A DNA stretch of 64,000 nt, taken from Sphingomonas glacialis (lineage in GTDB: Bacteria > Pseudomonadota > Alphaproteobacteria > Sphingomonadales > Sphingomonadaceae). Location: assembly GCF_014653575.1 (NCBI RefSeq), contig NZ_BNAQ01000001.1, positions 1,054,001 to 1,118,000 on the forward strand, read 5' to 3'. This document shows positions 27,563-39,469 of the stretch, piece after piece. Made by a program: the position numbers and the translations under genes. The notes below the pieces were generated by a model. It saw only the letters and a program-made list of their open reading frames with translations, did no database searches and was not told where the DNA came from. The stretch's first letter is position 1. Every line of letters starts with the position of its first letter.

Positions 27563-27584
27563 GGCACCGATTCCGACCGGTGCC
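27563..27584 (-). promoter_or_regulatory. Hairpin in the rpsQ-rplN spacer
   Basis: GGCACCG/CGGTGCC forms a 7-bp stem about 25 bases upstream of rplN. A second imperfect hairpin of GCGGTCCCCC/CCGGGGCCGC type lies at about 27645-27675. Such structures between ribosomal genes may guide RNA processing or repression; no T tract follows, so termination is unlikely. Confidence 0.4.
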
Positions 27585-27683
27585 GCCTAAACTCAGTCGT
27601 CACCCCAATACCGGGGTAGCACGACCATTGCCTGACCCTTTCCATGCGGCCCCGGCTCTCACCGGGGGACCGCGACGGAGGTG

Positions 27684-27956
27684 TCAGGCGTCGACGTCGA
27701 CCCGCTCAGGCGTCGCGTGGGTGTTAACCCGATCGATCACCTTCCAGGTCTTCAGCTTGGAGATCGGTGCGGTCTCTTCGATCCGCACGGTTTCGCCCTG
27801 CTTGAACTCATTGCCCTCATCGTGAGCATGATACTTCTTCGTACGACGGATAATCTTGCCGTAGAGCGCGTGCTTGACCTTGCGCTCCACGTTCACGACC
27901 ACCGTCTTGTCGCCCTTGTCGGAGACGATCAGCCCCGTCAGCACGCGCTTTGGCAT
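27684..27956 (-). CDS. rpsQ: 30S ribosomal protein S17
   Basis: A 90-residue early-assembly protein. [19 protein letters not shown] at the start and [18 protein letters not shown] near residue 70 are diagnostic. It follows rpmC by ten bases. Confidence 0.97.
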   Translation of the reverse strand: MPKRVLTGLIVSDKGDKTVVVNVERKVKHALYGKIIRRTKKYHAHDEGNEFKQGETVRIEETAPISKLKTWKVIDRVNTHATPERVDVDA

Positions 27957-27966
27957 GTCTAAATCC

Positions 27967-28185
27967 TTACTTTGCCGCAGCGTCGCGCGAACGCGTCGAC
28001 TGCAGGGTCTTGATGCGAGCGATGTCGCGACGGACTTCCTTCACCCGGCTCGACTTTTCGAGCTGGTTGGTCGCCGCCTGGAAGCGGAGGTTGAACGCCT
28101 CACGCTTCAGGTTGCCGAGCTCTTCGCCCAGCTGGTCTTCGGTCTTGGCGACCAGGTCGGAACGACGCGTGTCGAGCTTTGCCAT
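27967..28185 (-). CDS. rpmC: 50S ribosomal protein L29
   Basis: A 72-residue two-helix protein near the exit tunnel. [22 protein letters not shown] and [14 protein letters not shown] match the family. The ATG at 28185 lies one base after the rplP stop codon, which selects it over an in-frame upstream ATG. Confidence 0.97.
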   Translation of the reverse strand: MAKLDTRRSDLVAKTEDQLGEELGNLKREAFNLRFQAATNQLEKSSRVKEVRRDIARIKTLQSTRSRDAAAK

Positions 28186-28186
28186 C

Positions 28187-28621
28187 TTATGCAACTCCCA
28201 GATGCGAGGTGTCGCCGAGACGGGCAACGACCTTCACCTTGATCGGCAGCTTCATCGCTGCGCGGCTGAACGCCATAGCGGCGATGTCACCCGGAACGCC
28301 ATCGAGTTCGAACAGGATGCGGCCCGGCTTTACGCGAGCTGCCCAATATTCCGGCGAACCCTTGCCCTTACCCATGCGGACTTCGGCAGGCTTGCCCGAG
28401 ACGGGAAGATCCGGGAAAACGCGAATCCACAAACGCCCCTGGCGCTTGATGTGACGCGTGATCGCGCGGCGAGCCGCCTCGATCTGGCGTGCAGTGATCC
28501 GGTCCGGCTCCATCGCCTTCAGCCCGTACGAGCCGAAGTTGAGGGTCGTGCCGGACTTGGCGTCGCCATGGATGCGGCCCTTGAAGGCCTTGCGAAACTT
28601 GGTCTTTTTCGGTTGCAGCAT
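28187..28621 (-). CDS. rplP: 50S ribosomal protein L16
   Basis: A 144-residue protein near the A site and peptidyl transferase centre. It begins [19 protein letters not shown] and includes [20 protein letters not shown] and the [17 protein letters not shown] loop. Eight to ten bases separate it from rpsC and one from rpmC. Confidence 0.98.
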   Translation of the reverse strand: MLQPKKTKFRKAFKGRIHGDAKSGTTLNFGSYGLKAMEPDRITARQIEAARRAITRHIKRQGRLWIRVFPDLPVSGKPAEVRMGKGKGSPEYWAARVKPGRILFELDGVPGDIAAMAFSRAAMKLPIKVKVVARLGDTSHLGVA

Positions 28622-28631
28622 GATCTATTCC

Positions 28632-29333
28632 TTAGCGGCGCGGATCAGGCCGGACGCCGGAAGTCTGTGCTTCCATCATCAGCCGGTCGGTCGCCATCGG
28701 GTCATGACCCAGGATTTCGCCCTTGAAGATCCAGACCTTCACGCCGCACACGCCGTAGGCGGTGTGTGCAGTCGCTTCGGCATAATCGACGTTGGCGCGC
28801 AGCGTGTGGAGCGGAACGCGACCTTCGCGATACCATTCCGAACGCGCGATTTCAGCACCGCCGAGACGGCCGCCGCAGTTGATCCGGATGCCCTCGGCGC
28901 CGAGACGCATCGCCGACTGGACCGCACGCTTCATGGCGCGGCGGAAAGCGATACGACGCTCGAGCTGATCGGCAATGCCCTGTGCGACGAGCTTCGAATC
29001 GACTTCCGGCTTGCGGATTTCGACGATGTTGAGGCTCACGTCGGACGTGGTCATCTTGCCGAGCAGGCGGCGCAGCTTTTCAATGTCTGCGCCCTTCTTG
29101 CCGATGATCACGCCGGGGCGTGCTGCGAAGATCGAGACGCGGCACAGCTTGGCCGGACGGTCGATCACCACCTTGGAGATCGCTGCCTGCGGCAGCGTCT
29201 TCATGATGAACGCACGCATCTTGAGATCTTCGAGCAGAAGACGACCGTAATCGGCGCCCTCGGCATACCAGCGGCTGTCCCAGGTGCGGTTGATCTGCAG
29301 GCGCAGACCGATGGGGTTCGATTTCTGACCCAT
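28632..29333 (-). CDS. rpsC: 30S ribosomal protein S3
   Basis: A 233-residue protein at the mRNA entry. [20 protein letters not shown] opens it; the KH domain has the GxxG loop in [13 protein letters not shown]; the C-terminal domain has [13 protein letters not shown]. Its ATG shares one base with the rplV stop codon (TAATG). Confidence 0.98.
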   Translation of the reverse strand: MGQKSNPIGLRLQINRTWDSRWYAEGADYGRLLLEDLKMRAFIMKTLPQAAISKVVIDRPAKLCRVSIFAARPGVIIGKKGADIEKLRRLLGKMTTSDVSLNIVEIRKPEVDSKLVAQGIADQLERRIAFRRAMKRAVQSAMRLGAEGIRINCGGRLGGAEIARSEWYREGRVPLHTLRANVDYAEATAHTAYGVCGVKVWIFKGEILGHDPMATDRLMMEAQTSGVRPDPRR

Positions 29334-29716
29334 TACGCTTCTTCTTCTTCCATTTCGCGAACGACGATGCGCAGGCGGCTGAAGGGCTTGAGGATGCGGG
29401 TCGACTTGCCGCGGCCGCGCGTGGCGAACCGCTTCATGACGATCGACTTGCCGACCGAGGCTTCCGAGACGACGAGCGAGTCGACGTCGAGGTTATGGTT
29501 GTTCTCGGCGTTGGCGATGGCCGAGGCCAGCACCTTGCGCGCTTCGATTGCCATGCCCTTGGTCGAGAATTGCAGGATGTTCATCGCTTGGCCGACCGGC
29601 TTGTTGCGGATGAGCGCTGCAACGAGACCCAGCTTCTGCGCCGAACCACGGATCTGCGTGCCGACCGAGAGGGCTTCCTTCTCGCCGACCTTGCGGGGGG
29701 ATTTCGCCTTAGACAT
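29333..29716 (-). CDS. rplV: 50S ribosomal protein L22
   Basis: A 127-residue protein lining the exit tunnel. The core includes [22 protein letters not shown], the hairpin tip region and [19 protein letters not shown]. It starts and ends with TAATG junctions shared with rpsS and rpsC, so the three are tightly coupled. Confidence 0.97.
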   Translation of the reverse strand: MSKAKSPRKVGEKEALSVGTQIRGSAQKLGLVAALIRNKPVGQAMNILQFSTKGMAIEARKVLASAIANAENNHNLDVDSLVVSEASVGKSIVMKRFATRGRGKSTRILKPFSRLRIVVREMEEEEA

Positions 29717-29991
29717 TAGCGCTTGCCCTTCTTGTCCGCGGCGTGGCCGGGGAAGTAACGGGTGGGCGCGAACTCGCCGAGCTTCATGCCCACCATGTCC
29801 TCATTGACCGAGACCGGCACGAACTTGCGGCCGTTATAGACGCTGAACGTGAGGCCCACGAACTGCGGCAGGATCGTCGAGCGACGCGACCAGGTCTTGA
29901 TCGCACCGCGCGCATTGGTTTCCTGCGCGGTTTCTGCCTTCTTGAGCAGGTGGAGGTCCACGAAGGGACCCTTCCAGACTGAGCGAGCCAT
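29716..29991 (-). CDS. rpsS: 30S ribosomal protein S19
   Basis: A 91-residue small-subunit head protein. [20 protein letters not shown] and [22 protein letters not shown] are diagnostic, as is [22 protein letters not shown]. It starts one base after the rplB stop. Confidence 0.98.
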   Translation of the reverse strand: MARSVWKGPFVDLHLLKKAETAQETNARGAIKTWSRRSTILPQFVGLTFSVYNGRKFVPVSVNEDMVGMKLGEFAPTRYFPGHAADKKGKR

Positions 29992-29992
29992 C

Positions 29993-30847
29993 TTAGCCCT
30001 TCCTCTTCGTCGAATGACGCGAACGGATGATCATCTTATCCGTCGACTTATTGTGACGGGTGCGCGCACCCTTGGTCGGCTTGCCCCATGGCGTAACCGG
30101 ATGACGGCCACCCGAGGTACGGCCTTCACCACCGCCGTGCGGATGGTCGACCGGGTTCTTGGCGACACCACGCGTCAGCGGGCGGATGCCCAACCAGCGG
30201 CTGCGGCCTGCCTTGGCGAGGTTGGTGTTGCCGTTGTCGGGGTTCGACACGGCGCCGACCGTGGCCATGCAGTTCGCATGGAGGTAGCGCTGCTCGCCCG
30301 AGTTGAGGCGGACCATGACCATGCCCTTGTCGCGACCGACGACCTGCACATAGGTGCCGGCCGAACGTGCGATCTGACCGCCCTTGCCCGGCTTCATCTC
30401 GACGTTGTGGACGATCGTGCCGACCGGCATCTGGCCCAGCTCCATCGCGTTGCCCGGCTTCACGTCGGTCTTCTTGTCCGCGATGACCTTGTCACCGACG
30501 GCCAAGCGCTGCGGCGCGATGATGTAGGCAACGTTTTCCTTGCCATCGGCGGTCTGACCATAGTTGATCAGCGCGATGAACGCGGTGCGGTTGGGATCGT
30601 ATTCGATCCGCTCGACCACGCCATCGACGCCCCAGTTACGGCGCTTGAAGTCGATGATGCGGTAGCGCTGCTTGTGACCGCCGGCGATGCCGCGCGACGT
30701 GATGTGGCCCTTGTTGTTACGGCCACCGGTCTTGCGCTTGCCTTCGGTCAGCGCCTTGACGGGGCCGCCCTTGTGCAGTGCCGAACGGTCGACGAGGATG
30801 AGCCCGCGGCGTGCCGGGCTCGTCGGGTTATAATGCTTCAGTGCCAT
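29993..30847 (-). CDS. rplB: 50S ribosomal protein L2
   Basis: A 284-residue protein essential for subunit joining and peptide transfer. It contains [38 protein letters not shown] and the catalytic-centre loop [20 protein letters not shown] with the invariant His. Slightly longer than the usual 273-278 residues. Confidence 0.98.
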   Translation of the reverse strand: MALKHYNPTSPARRGLILVDRSALHKGGPVKALTEGKRKTGGRNNKGHITSRGIAGGHKQRYRIIDFKRRNWGVDGVVERIEYDPNRTAFIALINYGQTADGKENVAYIIAPQRLAVGDKVIADKKTDVKPGNAMELGQMPVGTIVHNVEMKPGKGGQIARSAGTYVQVVGRDKGMVMVRLNSGEQRYLHANCMATVGAVSNPDNGNTNLAKAGRSRWLGIRPLTRGVAKNPVDHPHGGGEGRTSGGRHPVTPWGKPTKGARTRHNKSTDKMIIRSRHSTKRKG

Positions 30848-30851
30848 CGGA

Positions 30852-31163
30852 TCAGATCCCCGTCGTCACGTCGATGGACTGGCCGTCCTTCAACGTCACG
30901 ATCGCCTTCTTGATGTCGGAGCGGGTGTAGGGCGCGCCCTTCCACTTCTTGGTCTTGCCCTTCTGGACGATCGTGTTGACCCCCAGAACGGTCACGTCGA
31001 ACAGCGCTTCCACTGCAGCCTTGATCTGCGGCTTGGTCGCGTCGTTGGTGACCTTGAACACGACGGCGTTATGCTCGGAGAGCAAGGTCGCCTTCTCGGT
31101 GATGTGCGGAGCAACGATCACGTCGTAATGACGTGCGTCGATCCCGGTTTTTGGCTTAGCCAT
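30852..31163 (-). CDS. rplW: 50S ribosomal protein L23
   Basis: A 103-residue protein at the tunnel exit, the docking site of SRP and trigger factor. [21 protein letters not shown] and the [15 protein letters not shown] loop identify it. It overlaps the rplD stop by eight bases. Confidence 0.97.
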   Translation of the reverse strand: MAKPKTGIDARHYDVIVAPHITEKATLLSEHNAVVFKVTNDATKPQIKAAVEALFDVTVLGVNTIVQKGKTKKWKGAPYTRSDIKKAIVTLKDGQSIDVTTGI

Positions 31164-31782
31164 TGAAGCGCGCCTCCAGCATTTCGACGGCAGCGCGGGT
31201 CAGGACCAGCGTGTCGTGCTTCAGGATATCGTACACATTGGCGCCAGCCGCCGGCATCACGTTGATCGTGTGCAGGTTGCCCGCAGCCAGTGCGAAGCTC
31301 GTGTCGACCATGTCGCCGTCGATGACGAGCGCGGTCTTGCCGGTGCCGAGCTTTGCCCAATCCGCGATCAGCGTCTTGGTCTTGTTCTCGGCAACGCCAA
31401 GGCTGTCCATGACGACCAGCGTACCGGCCTGTGCATGCGTCGACAGTGCCATCTTGAGACCGAGCGCGCGGATCTTCTTGTTCAGGCCAGGGTTGAAGTC
31501 GCGGGTCCGCTGACCGTGCGCCTTACCACCGCCGACGAAGATCGGAGCGCGGCGATCGCCGTGACGTGCCGTACCGCCGCCCTTCTGGCGACCGAACTTC
31601 TTGCCGGTACGCGCAACGTCGGAACGCTCACGCGTGCCGCTTGCGGTCGCTCGGCGCTTCTCGAGCTGCCAGGTGACGACGCGGTGCAGGATGTCGGCGC
31701 GCGGATCGAGACCGAAGACCTCGTCGTTGAGCTCGACTTCCGTGCCGGCTGCGCCGTCGAAAGACTGAGATGTAACCTTCAT
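31156..31782 (-). CDS. rplD: 50S ribosomal protein L4
   Basis: A 208-residue protein. The tunnel loop is the basic segment [29 protein letters not shown] region near residues 60-90, and the C-terminal domain includes [13 protein letters not shown]. In Escherichia coli L4 also represses the S10 operon; no matching leader is evident here. It overlaps rplW by eight bases. Confidence 0.97.
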   Translation of the reverse strand: MKVTSQSFDGAAGTEVELNDEVFGLDPRADILHRVVTWQLEKRRATASGTRERSDVARTGKKFGRQKGGGTARHGDRRAPIFVGGGKAHGQRTRDFNPGLNKKIRALGLKMALSTHAQAGTLVVMDSLGVAENKTKTLIADWAKLGTGKTALVIDGDMVDTSFALAAGNLHTINVMPAAGANVYDILKHDTLVLTRAAVEMLEARFNG

Positions 31783-31784
31783 GA

Positions 31785-32540
31785 TCAGCCCTCCTGGCCG
31801 TCGGTCGCGTCCACGGTCGCGACGTCAGCAGGCGTCTCGGCGGGAGCGGTGTCGTTGGTGTTGGCAACCTGGCGGAGGCCGGCGGGGTACGGCGCATCGG
31901 CGTGACGCGCGACCTTGACCGAATCCTTGACCAGCAACCAGCCGCCCTTCGAGCCAGGGACCGAACCCTTGACGAAGATGAGGCCACGCTCGACGTCGGT
32001 CGAGACGATTTCGAGGTTCTGCTGGGTGCGGTTCTTGTCGCCCATGTGCCCGGCCATCTTCTTGTTCTTGAAGACCTTGCCCGGATCCTGGCGCTGACCG
32101 GTCGAACCGAGCGAACGGTGCGAGACCGAGACGCCGTGGGTCGCACGCAGACCGCCGAAGCCCCAACGCTTCATGCCGCCCTGGAAGCCCTTACCCTGGG
32201 TCACGCCCTGGATATCGACAATCTGGCCGGAAACATAATGATCGGCAGAGATGGTCGCGCCGACTTCGAGCACGGCATCATCGCTCACGCGGAATTCCGC
32301 CAGCTTCGCCTTGGGCTCGACTTCGGCCTTGCCGAAGTGGCCGCGCTGCGGCTTGGCGACATTCTTCGCTTTTGCGGTACCTGCGCCCAACTGGACTGCA
32401 ACATACCCATCTCGATCGGCCTCGCGAACGGCCACAACTTGAAGATTTTCCAGTGCCAGAACGGTCACGGGCACATGGCGCCCGTCGTCTTGGAACCAGC
32501 GGGTCATCCCCATCTTTTTCGCGATCACGCCAGTGCGCAT
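31785..32540 (-). CDS. rplC: 50S ribosomal protein L3 with acidic C-terminal tail
   Basis: A 251-residue early-assembly protein. [16 protein letters not shown] opens it; [31 protein letters not shown] W-finger region is present ([28 protein letters not shown]). After the normal end near residue 215 there is a tail of about 35 residues rich in Ala, Thr, Asp and Pro ([18 protein letters not shown]). The ATG at 32540 has GGAG upstream and matches the conserved start. Confidence 0.96.
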   Translation of the reverse strand: MRTGVIAKKMGMTRWFQDDGRHVPVTVLALENLQVVAVREADRDGYVAVQLGAGTAKAKNVAKPQRGHFGKAEVEPKAKLAEFRVSDDAVLEVGATISADHYVSGQIVDIQGVTQGKGFQGGMKRWGFGGLRATHGVSVSHRSLGSTGQRQDPGKVFKNKKMAGHMGDKNRTQQNLEIVSTDVERGLIFVKGSVPGSKGGWLLVKDSVKVARHADAPYPAGLRQVANTNDTAPAETPADVATVDATDGQEG

Positions 32541-32565
32541 GATCAATGCTCCATTCAATGCAGAG

Positions 32566-32593
32566 GCACCCCTCGGACCATTCCGAAGGGTGC
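32566..32593 (-). promoter_or_regulatory. Hairpin in the rpsJ-rplC spacer
   Basis: GCACCCTTCGGA pairs with TCCGAGGGGTGC (one mismatch, four-base loop) about 25 bases upstream of rplC. The 216-base spacer 32541-32756 also has further GC-rich inverted sequence at about 32625-32685. A regulatory or processing role is plausible but unproven. Confidence 0.45.
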
Positions 32594-32756
32594 GTACTCA
32601 GCCCAAACTTATTTTATACTGCGGCCCCGACCCGGGCTGGTGCTCCCCGCGTTGGCGGTGGAGCGTGTCGGGGGACGCAGACCCGGATAAATCCGGCGGT
32701 ATCCCGTCTATTTGATGCCGCCGAAAGCGGAACCGAATCTCGTAGAGGAGCGGCCT

Positions 32757-33065
32757 TTAAGCCAGCTTGATCTCGACGTCAACGCCTGCGGCGAGGTCGA
32801 GCTTCATCAGCGCGTCGACCGTCTGCGGGGTCGGCTGAACGATGTCGAGCATGCGCTTGTAGGTACGGACCTCGAACTGCTCGCGCGACTTCTTGTCGAT
32901 GTGCGGGCCGCGGTTGACCGTGAACTTCTCGATGCGCGTCGGCAACGGAATGGGGCCACGGATGAGCGCGCCGGTGCGGCGGGCAGTGTCGGCGATGTCG
33001 CCGGTAGCCTGGTCGAGCACGCGATGATCGAATGCCTTCAGACGAATGCGGATATTGCTGTCCAT
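32757..33065 (-). CDS. rpsJ: 30S ribosomal protein S10
   Basis: A 102-residue small-subunit protein, also known as NusE for its part in transcription antitermination. [21 protein letters not shown] and [22 protein letters not shown] are diagnostic. The ATG at 33065 begins MDSNIRIRL, the conserved start. It opens the S10 group here, 201 bases after tuf and behind a stem-loop. Confidence 0.98.
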   Translation of the reverse strand: MDSNIRIRLKAFDHRVLDQATGDIADTARRTGALIRGPIPLPTRIEKFTVNRGPHIDKKSREQFEVRTYKRMLDIVQPTPQTVDALMKLDLAAGVDVEIKLA

Positions 33066-33105
33066 AGTCCCTACCGATGCGAAAGAGCGGGGCAACTCAC
33101 CCATT

Positions 33106-33137
33106 CGTCATCCCGGCATCTCGCGCCGGGGATGACG
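33106..33137. repeat. Palindromic repeat upstream of rpsJ
   Basis: CGTCATCCCGGC and GCCGGGGATGACG form a hairpin with one bulged base and a seven-base loop, in the 5' leader region of rpsJ. The GTCATCCC core resembles the element between rplO and secY. Confidence 0.65.
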
Positions 33138-33212
33138 GCTGAATGGCCGCCTCTACTGATTAAAACCAAAACTGGAGGCGGGCCACTACAGGGCCCTTCC
33201 ATAAAAAGCAAC

Positions 33213-33241
33213 AGCCCGCGCCTCTCATCGAGGCGCGGGCT
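33213..33241 (-). terminator. Stem-loop after tuf
   Basis: A perfect 12-bp stem AGCCCGCGCCTC/GAGGCGCGGGCT with a five-base loop, 26 bases after the tuf stop. On the minus strand it is followed by GTTGCTTTTTATGG, so a T tract is near but not immediate. The plus strand also has a T tract (CACTTTTTTC). It probably ends much of the str transcription before rpsJ. Confidence 0.75.
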
Positions 33242-33266
33242 GCACTTTTTTCTATTGCTAGAAAAT

Positions 33267-34457
33267 TTAGGCCGAAATGCCCGAGACGATGCCCGAACCA
33301 ACGGTACGGCCGCCTTCGCGGATCGTGAAGCGCTGGCCGACGTCCATGGCGATCGGTGCGATCAGCTTGACGCCGAGCGCGATGTTGTCGCCAGGCATGA
33401 CCATTTCGGTGCCCTCAGGCAGCTCGACGGTGCCGGTGACGTCGGTCGTGCGGAAGTAGAACTGCGGGCGGTAGTTGGCGAAGAACGGCGTGTGACGGCC
33501 ACCCTCGTCCTTCGACAGCACGTAGACTTCCGACGAGAACGCCGTGTGCGGCTTGATCGAGCCGGGCTTGCAGAGAACCTGGCCACGCTCGACTTCTTCA
33601 CGGCCAACGCCGCGGATCAGCGCGCCGATGTTGTCGCCAGCCTGACCCGAGTCGAGCAGCTTGCGGAACATTTCGACGCCCGTGACCGTGGTCTTGCGCG
33701 TGTCGTTGATGCCGACGATCTCGACTTCCTCGCCAACCTTGACGATGCCGGTCTCGACGCGGCCGGTGACGACCGTACCACGACCCGAGATCGAGAACAC
33801 GTCCTCGATCGGCATCATGAACGGCTTGTCGAGCGGACGCTCGGGCTGCGGCAGGTACGTGTCGACAGCTTCCATCAGCTTGAGGACGGCGTCATGGCCG
33901 ATCTCAGGCGTGGTGTCGTTGAGGGCTGCAACAGCCGAACCGCGGATGACGGGGATGTTGTCGCCGTCGAAATCGTACTTCGAGAGAAGCTCGCGGATTT
34001 CCATCTCGACCAGCTCGAGGATTTCCTCGTCGTCGACGAGATCGACCTTGTTCATGAACACGACCATCGTCGGCACGCCGACCTGGCGTGCGAGCAGGAT
34101 GTGCTCGCGGGTCTGCGGCATCGGGCCGTCGGTCGCCGAAACGACGAGGATCGCGCCGTCCATCTGTGCCGCGCCGGTGATCATGTTCTTCACATAATCG
34201 GCGTGGCCCGGGCAATCGACGTGGGCGTAGTGACGTGCCAGCGTCTCATACTCGACGTGTGCGGTCGAGATGGTGATGCCGCGCTCGCGCTCTTCGGGAG
34301 CCTTGTCGATGTTGGCATAGCTGGTGAACGTGGCGCCACCGGTCTCGGCGAGCACCTTGGTGATCGCAGCCGTGAGCGACGTCTTGCCATGATCGACATG
34401 GCCGATCGTGCCGATGTTGAGATGCGGCTTGTTCCGCTCGAACTTTGCTTTCGCCAT
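33267..34457 (-). CDS. tuf: Elongation factor Tu
   Basis: A 396-residue GTPase that delivers aminoacyl-tRNA. The P-loop GHVDHGKT is at residues 19-26, the DCPGHADY switch II segment near 80, and [10 protein letters not shown] near 136. Domains 2 and 3 are complete. It follows fusA in the str group; the 118-base spacer contains a hairpin. Confidence 0.99.
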   Translation of the reverse strand: MAKAKFERNKPHLNIGTIGHVDHGKTSLTAAITKVLAETGGATFTSYANIDKAPEERERGITISTAHVEYETLARHYAHVDCPGHADYVKNMITGAAQMDGAILVVSATDGPMPQTREHILLARQVGVPTMVVFMNKVDLVDDEEILELVEMEIRELLSKYDFDGDNIPVIRGSAVAALNDTTPEIGHDAVLKLMEAVDTYLPQPERPLDKPFMMPIEDVFSISGRGTVVTGRVETGIVKVGEEVEIVGINDTRKTTVTGVEMFRKLLDSGQAGDNIGALIRGVGREEVERGQVLCKPGSIKPHTAFSSEVYVLSKDEGGRHTPFFANYRPQFYFRTTDVTGTVELPEGTEMVMPGDNIALGVKLIAPIAMDVGQRFTIREGGRTVGSGIVSGISA

Positions 34458-34540
34458 GATTTCCTACCTTATTGATTCGCTCGCGGCCTTCAGAGCTCCA
34501 CGCGAACGCGGGCCCATAGCGACCTATTTCGGGATACGCT

Positions 34541-34570
34541 AGCCCTAGCGCCCAACCGGGCGCCAGGGCT
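34541..34570 (-). promoter_or_regulatory. Hairpin between fusA and tuf
   Basis: AGCCCTGGCGCCC and GGGCGCTAGGGCT form a 13-bp stem with one G-U wobble and a GGTT loop, beginning five bases after the fusA stop. No T tract follows on the minus strand, so it looks more like a processing or stability element than a full terminator. Confidence 0.5.
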
Positions 34571-34575
34571 TGCAA

Positions 34576-36672
<2,097 letters not shown>

Positions 36673-36692
36673 GTCAGTGCTTCCTTAGCGAT

Positions 36693-36721
36693 GTGGGGAG
36701 CCGGATGGTCCGGCTCCCCAC
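36693..36721 (-). promoter_or_regulatory. Strong hairpin between rpsG and fusA
   Basis: A perfect 13-bp stem GTGGGGAGCCGGA/TCCGGCTCCCCAC with a three-base loop in the 80-base spacer upstream of fusA. No T tract follows. It could act as a processing site or slow transcription to adjust the ratio of S7/S12 to EF-G. Confidence 0.6.
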
Positions 36722-36752
36722 GATATAGGTTACGATTGCAGCGAGCGCTAGC

Positions 36753-37223
36753 TTACCAGCGGTAGTGCGAGAACGCGCGGTTGGCCTCGGCCATGCGGTG
36801 CGTGTCTTCGCGCTTCTTGACCGCGTTGCCGCGGTTGTTGGCGGCGTCCATCAGCTCACCCGAGAGGCGGGCCGACATGGTGTTCTCGCTGCGCGCACGG
36901 GCAGCCGAGATCAACCAGCGAATCGCCAGAGCCTGGGCGCGCTCGGGGCGCACTTCGACCGGGACCTGATAGGTCGCACCACCGACACGGCGGCTGCGGA
37001 CTTCGATGCCGGGCTTCACGTTGGTGAGCGCGTCATGGAACACCGCGACGGGATCCTTCTTCGCACGGGCTTCGACGGTTTCCATCGCGCCGTACACGAT
37101 CAGTTCTGCGACCGACTTCTTACCGTCGAGCATAACCGAGTTCATGAACTTCGAGAGGACCTCATCACCGTACTTAGGATCGGGGAGGATGATACGCTTT
37201 TCTGGGCGACGACGACGTGCCAT
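36753..37223 (-). CDS. rpsG: 30S ribosomal protein S7
   Basis: A 156-residue head-organising protein. [21 protein letters not shown] opens it, [25 protein letters not shown] is diagnostic, and it ends [11 protein letters not shown]. In Escherichia coli it represses the str operon; no equivalent RNA site is evident here. Confidence 0.98.
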   Translation of the reverse strand: MARRRRPEKRIILPDPKYGDEVLSKFMNSVMLDGKKSVAELIVYGAMETVEARAKKDPVAVFHDALTNVKPGIEVRSRRVGGATYQVPVEVRPERAQALAIRWLISAARARSENTMSARLSGELMDAANNRGNAVKKREDTHRMAEANRAFSHYRW

Positions 37224-37279
37224 TTCAATTCTTCCTTCTAAACTTCAGCCATCTGGGATCGGCTAAAAAGCCGACCGGC

Positions 37280-37651
37280 TTACTTCGGACGCTTGGCGCC
37301 GTACTTGGAACGCGACTGGCGACGATCCTTGACACCCTGTGTATCGAGGACACCGCGCAGGACATGGTAGCGCACGCCGGGAAGATCGCGAACGCGACCG
37401 CCGCGGATCAGCACGACCGAGTGCTCCTGCAGGTTGTGACCCTCGCCCGGGATGTAGCTGATGACTTCGCGCTGGTTGGTCAGGCGAACCTTGGCCACCT
37501 TGCGCAGAGCCGAGTTCGGCTTCTTCGGGGTCGTCGTGTAGACGCGGGTGCAAACGCCGCGCTTCTGCGGGTTCTGCTCCATTGCAGGGACCTTGGACTT
37601 GGCCTTCTGCGGATCGCGGCCCTTGCGGACCAGCTGGTTGATTGTCGGCAT
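37280..37651 (-). CDS. rpsL: 30S ribosomal protein S12 (Arg at position 88)
   Basis: A 123-residue decoding-centre protein, first gene of the str group. [12 protein letters not shown] opens it. The first streptomycin-determining loop [13 protein letters not shown] keeps the usual Lys43. The second loop reads [13 protein letters not shown], so position 88 is arginine (codon CGC), where most bacteria have lysine. K88R mutants of other bacteria resist streptomycin. Upstream lies a good sigma-70-type promoter. Confidence 0.98.
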   Translation of the reverse strand: MPTINQLVRKGRDPQKAKSKVPAMEQNPQKRGVCTRVYTTTPKKPNSALRKVAKVRLTNQREVISYIPGEGHNLQEHSVVLIRGGRVRDLPGVRYHVLRGVLDTQGVKDRRQSRSKYGAKRPK

Positions 37652-37823
37652 TGAATCTCTTCACCTTGACTGTTGGTTACTTTGCTGGAGCCTTGACGCC
37701 CCCCCAGAACAATTCGGGGAATACAAAAAGGGCCGTTGGCAGCGAAACCGCCACCGGGCCCTGGAATGCATCCAGCAATGTTCAAGCACCGTCCCGGAGC
37801 AAAACTCCGGTCGAGCGGGGCTG

Positions 37824-37852
37824 CGCATACAATGCGACTCGGTTTGGGTCAA
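37824..37852 (-). promoter_or_regulatory. Candidate promoter of the str operon (rpsL)
   Basis: On the minus strand TTGACC (37847-37852) and TATGCG (37824-37829) are separated by exactly 17 bases, a good housekeeping promoter. The leader of about 165 bases down to rpsL contains a CCGGAG/CTCCGG hairpin at 37793-37809. The divergent glpD gene begins at 37915. Confidence 0.7.
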
Positions 37853-37914
37853 CCGCGCACGGCTGCAATCTTCGGCGCTTCCGATGGGCCGATCATGCTG
37901 GTAAGGCCAGTCGC

Positions 37915-39405
37915 ATGACACCATCACCCTATGACCTGCTCATCGTCGGCGGCGGGATCAACGGCTGCGCGATCGCGCGCGAAGCATCCCTCTTAGGGCT
38001 CAGCGTGCTGCTGGTCGAGCGCGACGATCTTGCCGCGCATACCTCGTCGGCCTCGACCAAGCTGATCCATGGTGGCCTGCGCTATCTCGAATATTACGAG
38101 TTCAAGCTCGTCGCCGAGGCGCTGCGCGAACGCGAGCGGCTGGTGAAGGCGGCACCGCACATCATCCACCCGATGCGCTTCGTGCTGCCGCAGACCAATG
38201 CGGTGCGGCCATGGTGGATGGTGCGGCTCGGGCTCTACCTCTACGATTTCCTCGGCGGCAAGATGACGCTGGCGCGCTCGCGCGGGCTGCGCAAGACCGA
38301 CACCGCCTATCTCGCGCCGCTCAAGGGGGCTGCAACAGGGTTCGTCTATTCGGACGCGTTCGTCGACGATGCGCGGCTGACCGTGCTCAACGCGATCGAT
38401 GCCGCCGCCAACGGCGCCGACGTGCGAGTCGGCACCGCAGTCGAGTCGGCACGGCGCGAGGATGGGCTGTGGCAGGCCGCGCTCTCCGATGGCAGTACGG
38501 TAAGCGCCCGCGCGATGGTCAACGCGGCAGGCCCGTGGGTCCACCAAATGCTCGGCAAGCTCGGCGTCAACGCCGCGTCGGGCGTGCGACTCGTCAAGGG
38601 CAGCCATATCGTCGTCCCCAAGCTGTTCGAGGGGACGCATTCGTACATCCTCCAGCAGCCCGACCGCCGCATCGTCTTCGCCATCCCCTATCAGGGCGAG
38701 TTCACCGAGATCGGCACGACCGACATCCCGGTCGATGCGCCCGAGGACGCCAAGATCGACGATGCCGAGATCGCCTATCTCTGCGACGCGGTGAACCTCC
38801 ACTTCAGCAAGCAGATCACCCCCGCCGACGTCACCTCGACCTGGTCGGGCGTGCGCCCGCTCTACGACGACGGCGCGAGCGAGGCGAAGGCGGTGACGCG
38901 CGACTATGTGCTCGAGCTCGACACCAATGGCCCGCCCCTGCTCTCGATCTTCGGCGGCAAGATCACCACCGCGCGCCATCTCGCCGAGGAAGCGATGGAG
39001 AAGCTCGCAACGCCGATGGGCTTCACCGCGCACCCGGTGACCCGTGCGCGCGTTTTCCCCGGCGGCGCGATCGCCGATTTCGACACCTTTCTTGCGAGCG
39101 TCCGCGCGACCTGGCCGTTCCTCGGCGATGCCCGCGCCGAGCGGATGGCGCACGCCTACGGCGCGATGCTGGCCGAGCTGCTGGCCGACGTGACGAGCGC
39201 CGACGAGCTCGGGCCGGACCTCGGCGGTGGCCTGACCGAAGTCGAGGCGCGCTGGCTCCACGACCGCGAATGGGCGCGCACTCCCGACGATGTGCTCAAA
39301 CGTCGCAGCAAGCTCGGGCTTCACTTGTCCGATGCCGCGCAGGCGCGTTTTGCCGAGCATTGGGATCGGCTCTTTTCTGCCGCAGTGCAGCAAGGCGCCT
39401 TGTAA
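37915..39405 (+). CDS. glpD: FAD-dependent glycerol-3-phosphate dehydrogenase
   Basis: A 496-residue membrane-associated flavoenzyme that oxidises glycerol 3-phosphate to dihydroxyacetone phosphate and passes electrons to quinone. The FAD motif VGGGINGCAIAREAS is at residues 11-25, and SSASTKLIHGGLRYLEYYEF is diagnostic. WSGVRPLYDD and GGKITTARHLAEEA are also present, followed by a C-terminal helical domain. The ATG at 37915 is preferred over an upstream in-frame ATG because the conserved sequence begins at once and TAAGG precedes it. No glpK or glpF is nearby. Confidence 0.93.
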   Translation: MTPSPYDLLIVGGGINGCAIAREASLLGLSVLLVERDDLAAHTSSASTKLIHGGLRYLEYYEFKLVAEALRERERLVKAAPHIIHPMRFVLPQTNAVRPWWMVRLGLYLYDFLGGKMTLARSRGLRKTDTAYLAPLKGAATGFVYSDAFVDDARLTVLNAIDAAANGADVRVGTAVESARREDGLWQAALSDGSTVSARAMVNAAGPWVHQMLGKLGVNAASGVRLVKGSHIVVPKLFEGTHSYILQQPDRRIVFAIPYQGEFTEIGTTDIPVDAPEDAKIDDAEIAYLCDAVNLHFSKQITPADVTSTWSGVRPLYDDGASEAKAVTRDYVLELDTNGPPLLSIFGGKITTARHLAEEAMEKLATPMGFTAHPVTRARVFPGGAIADFDTFLASVRATWPFLGDARAERMAHAYGAMLAELLADVTSADELGPDLGGGLTEVEARWLHDREWARTPDDVLKRRSKLGLHLSDAAQARFAEHWDRLFSAAVQQGAL

Positions 39406-39469
39406 CGAGCGGTACACAACCCGATCTTGAGGGCCTCGACATTCCGTTTCCAAATCCGAGGACTCCCCC

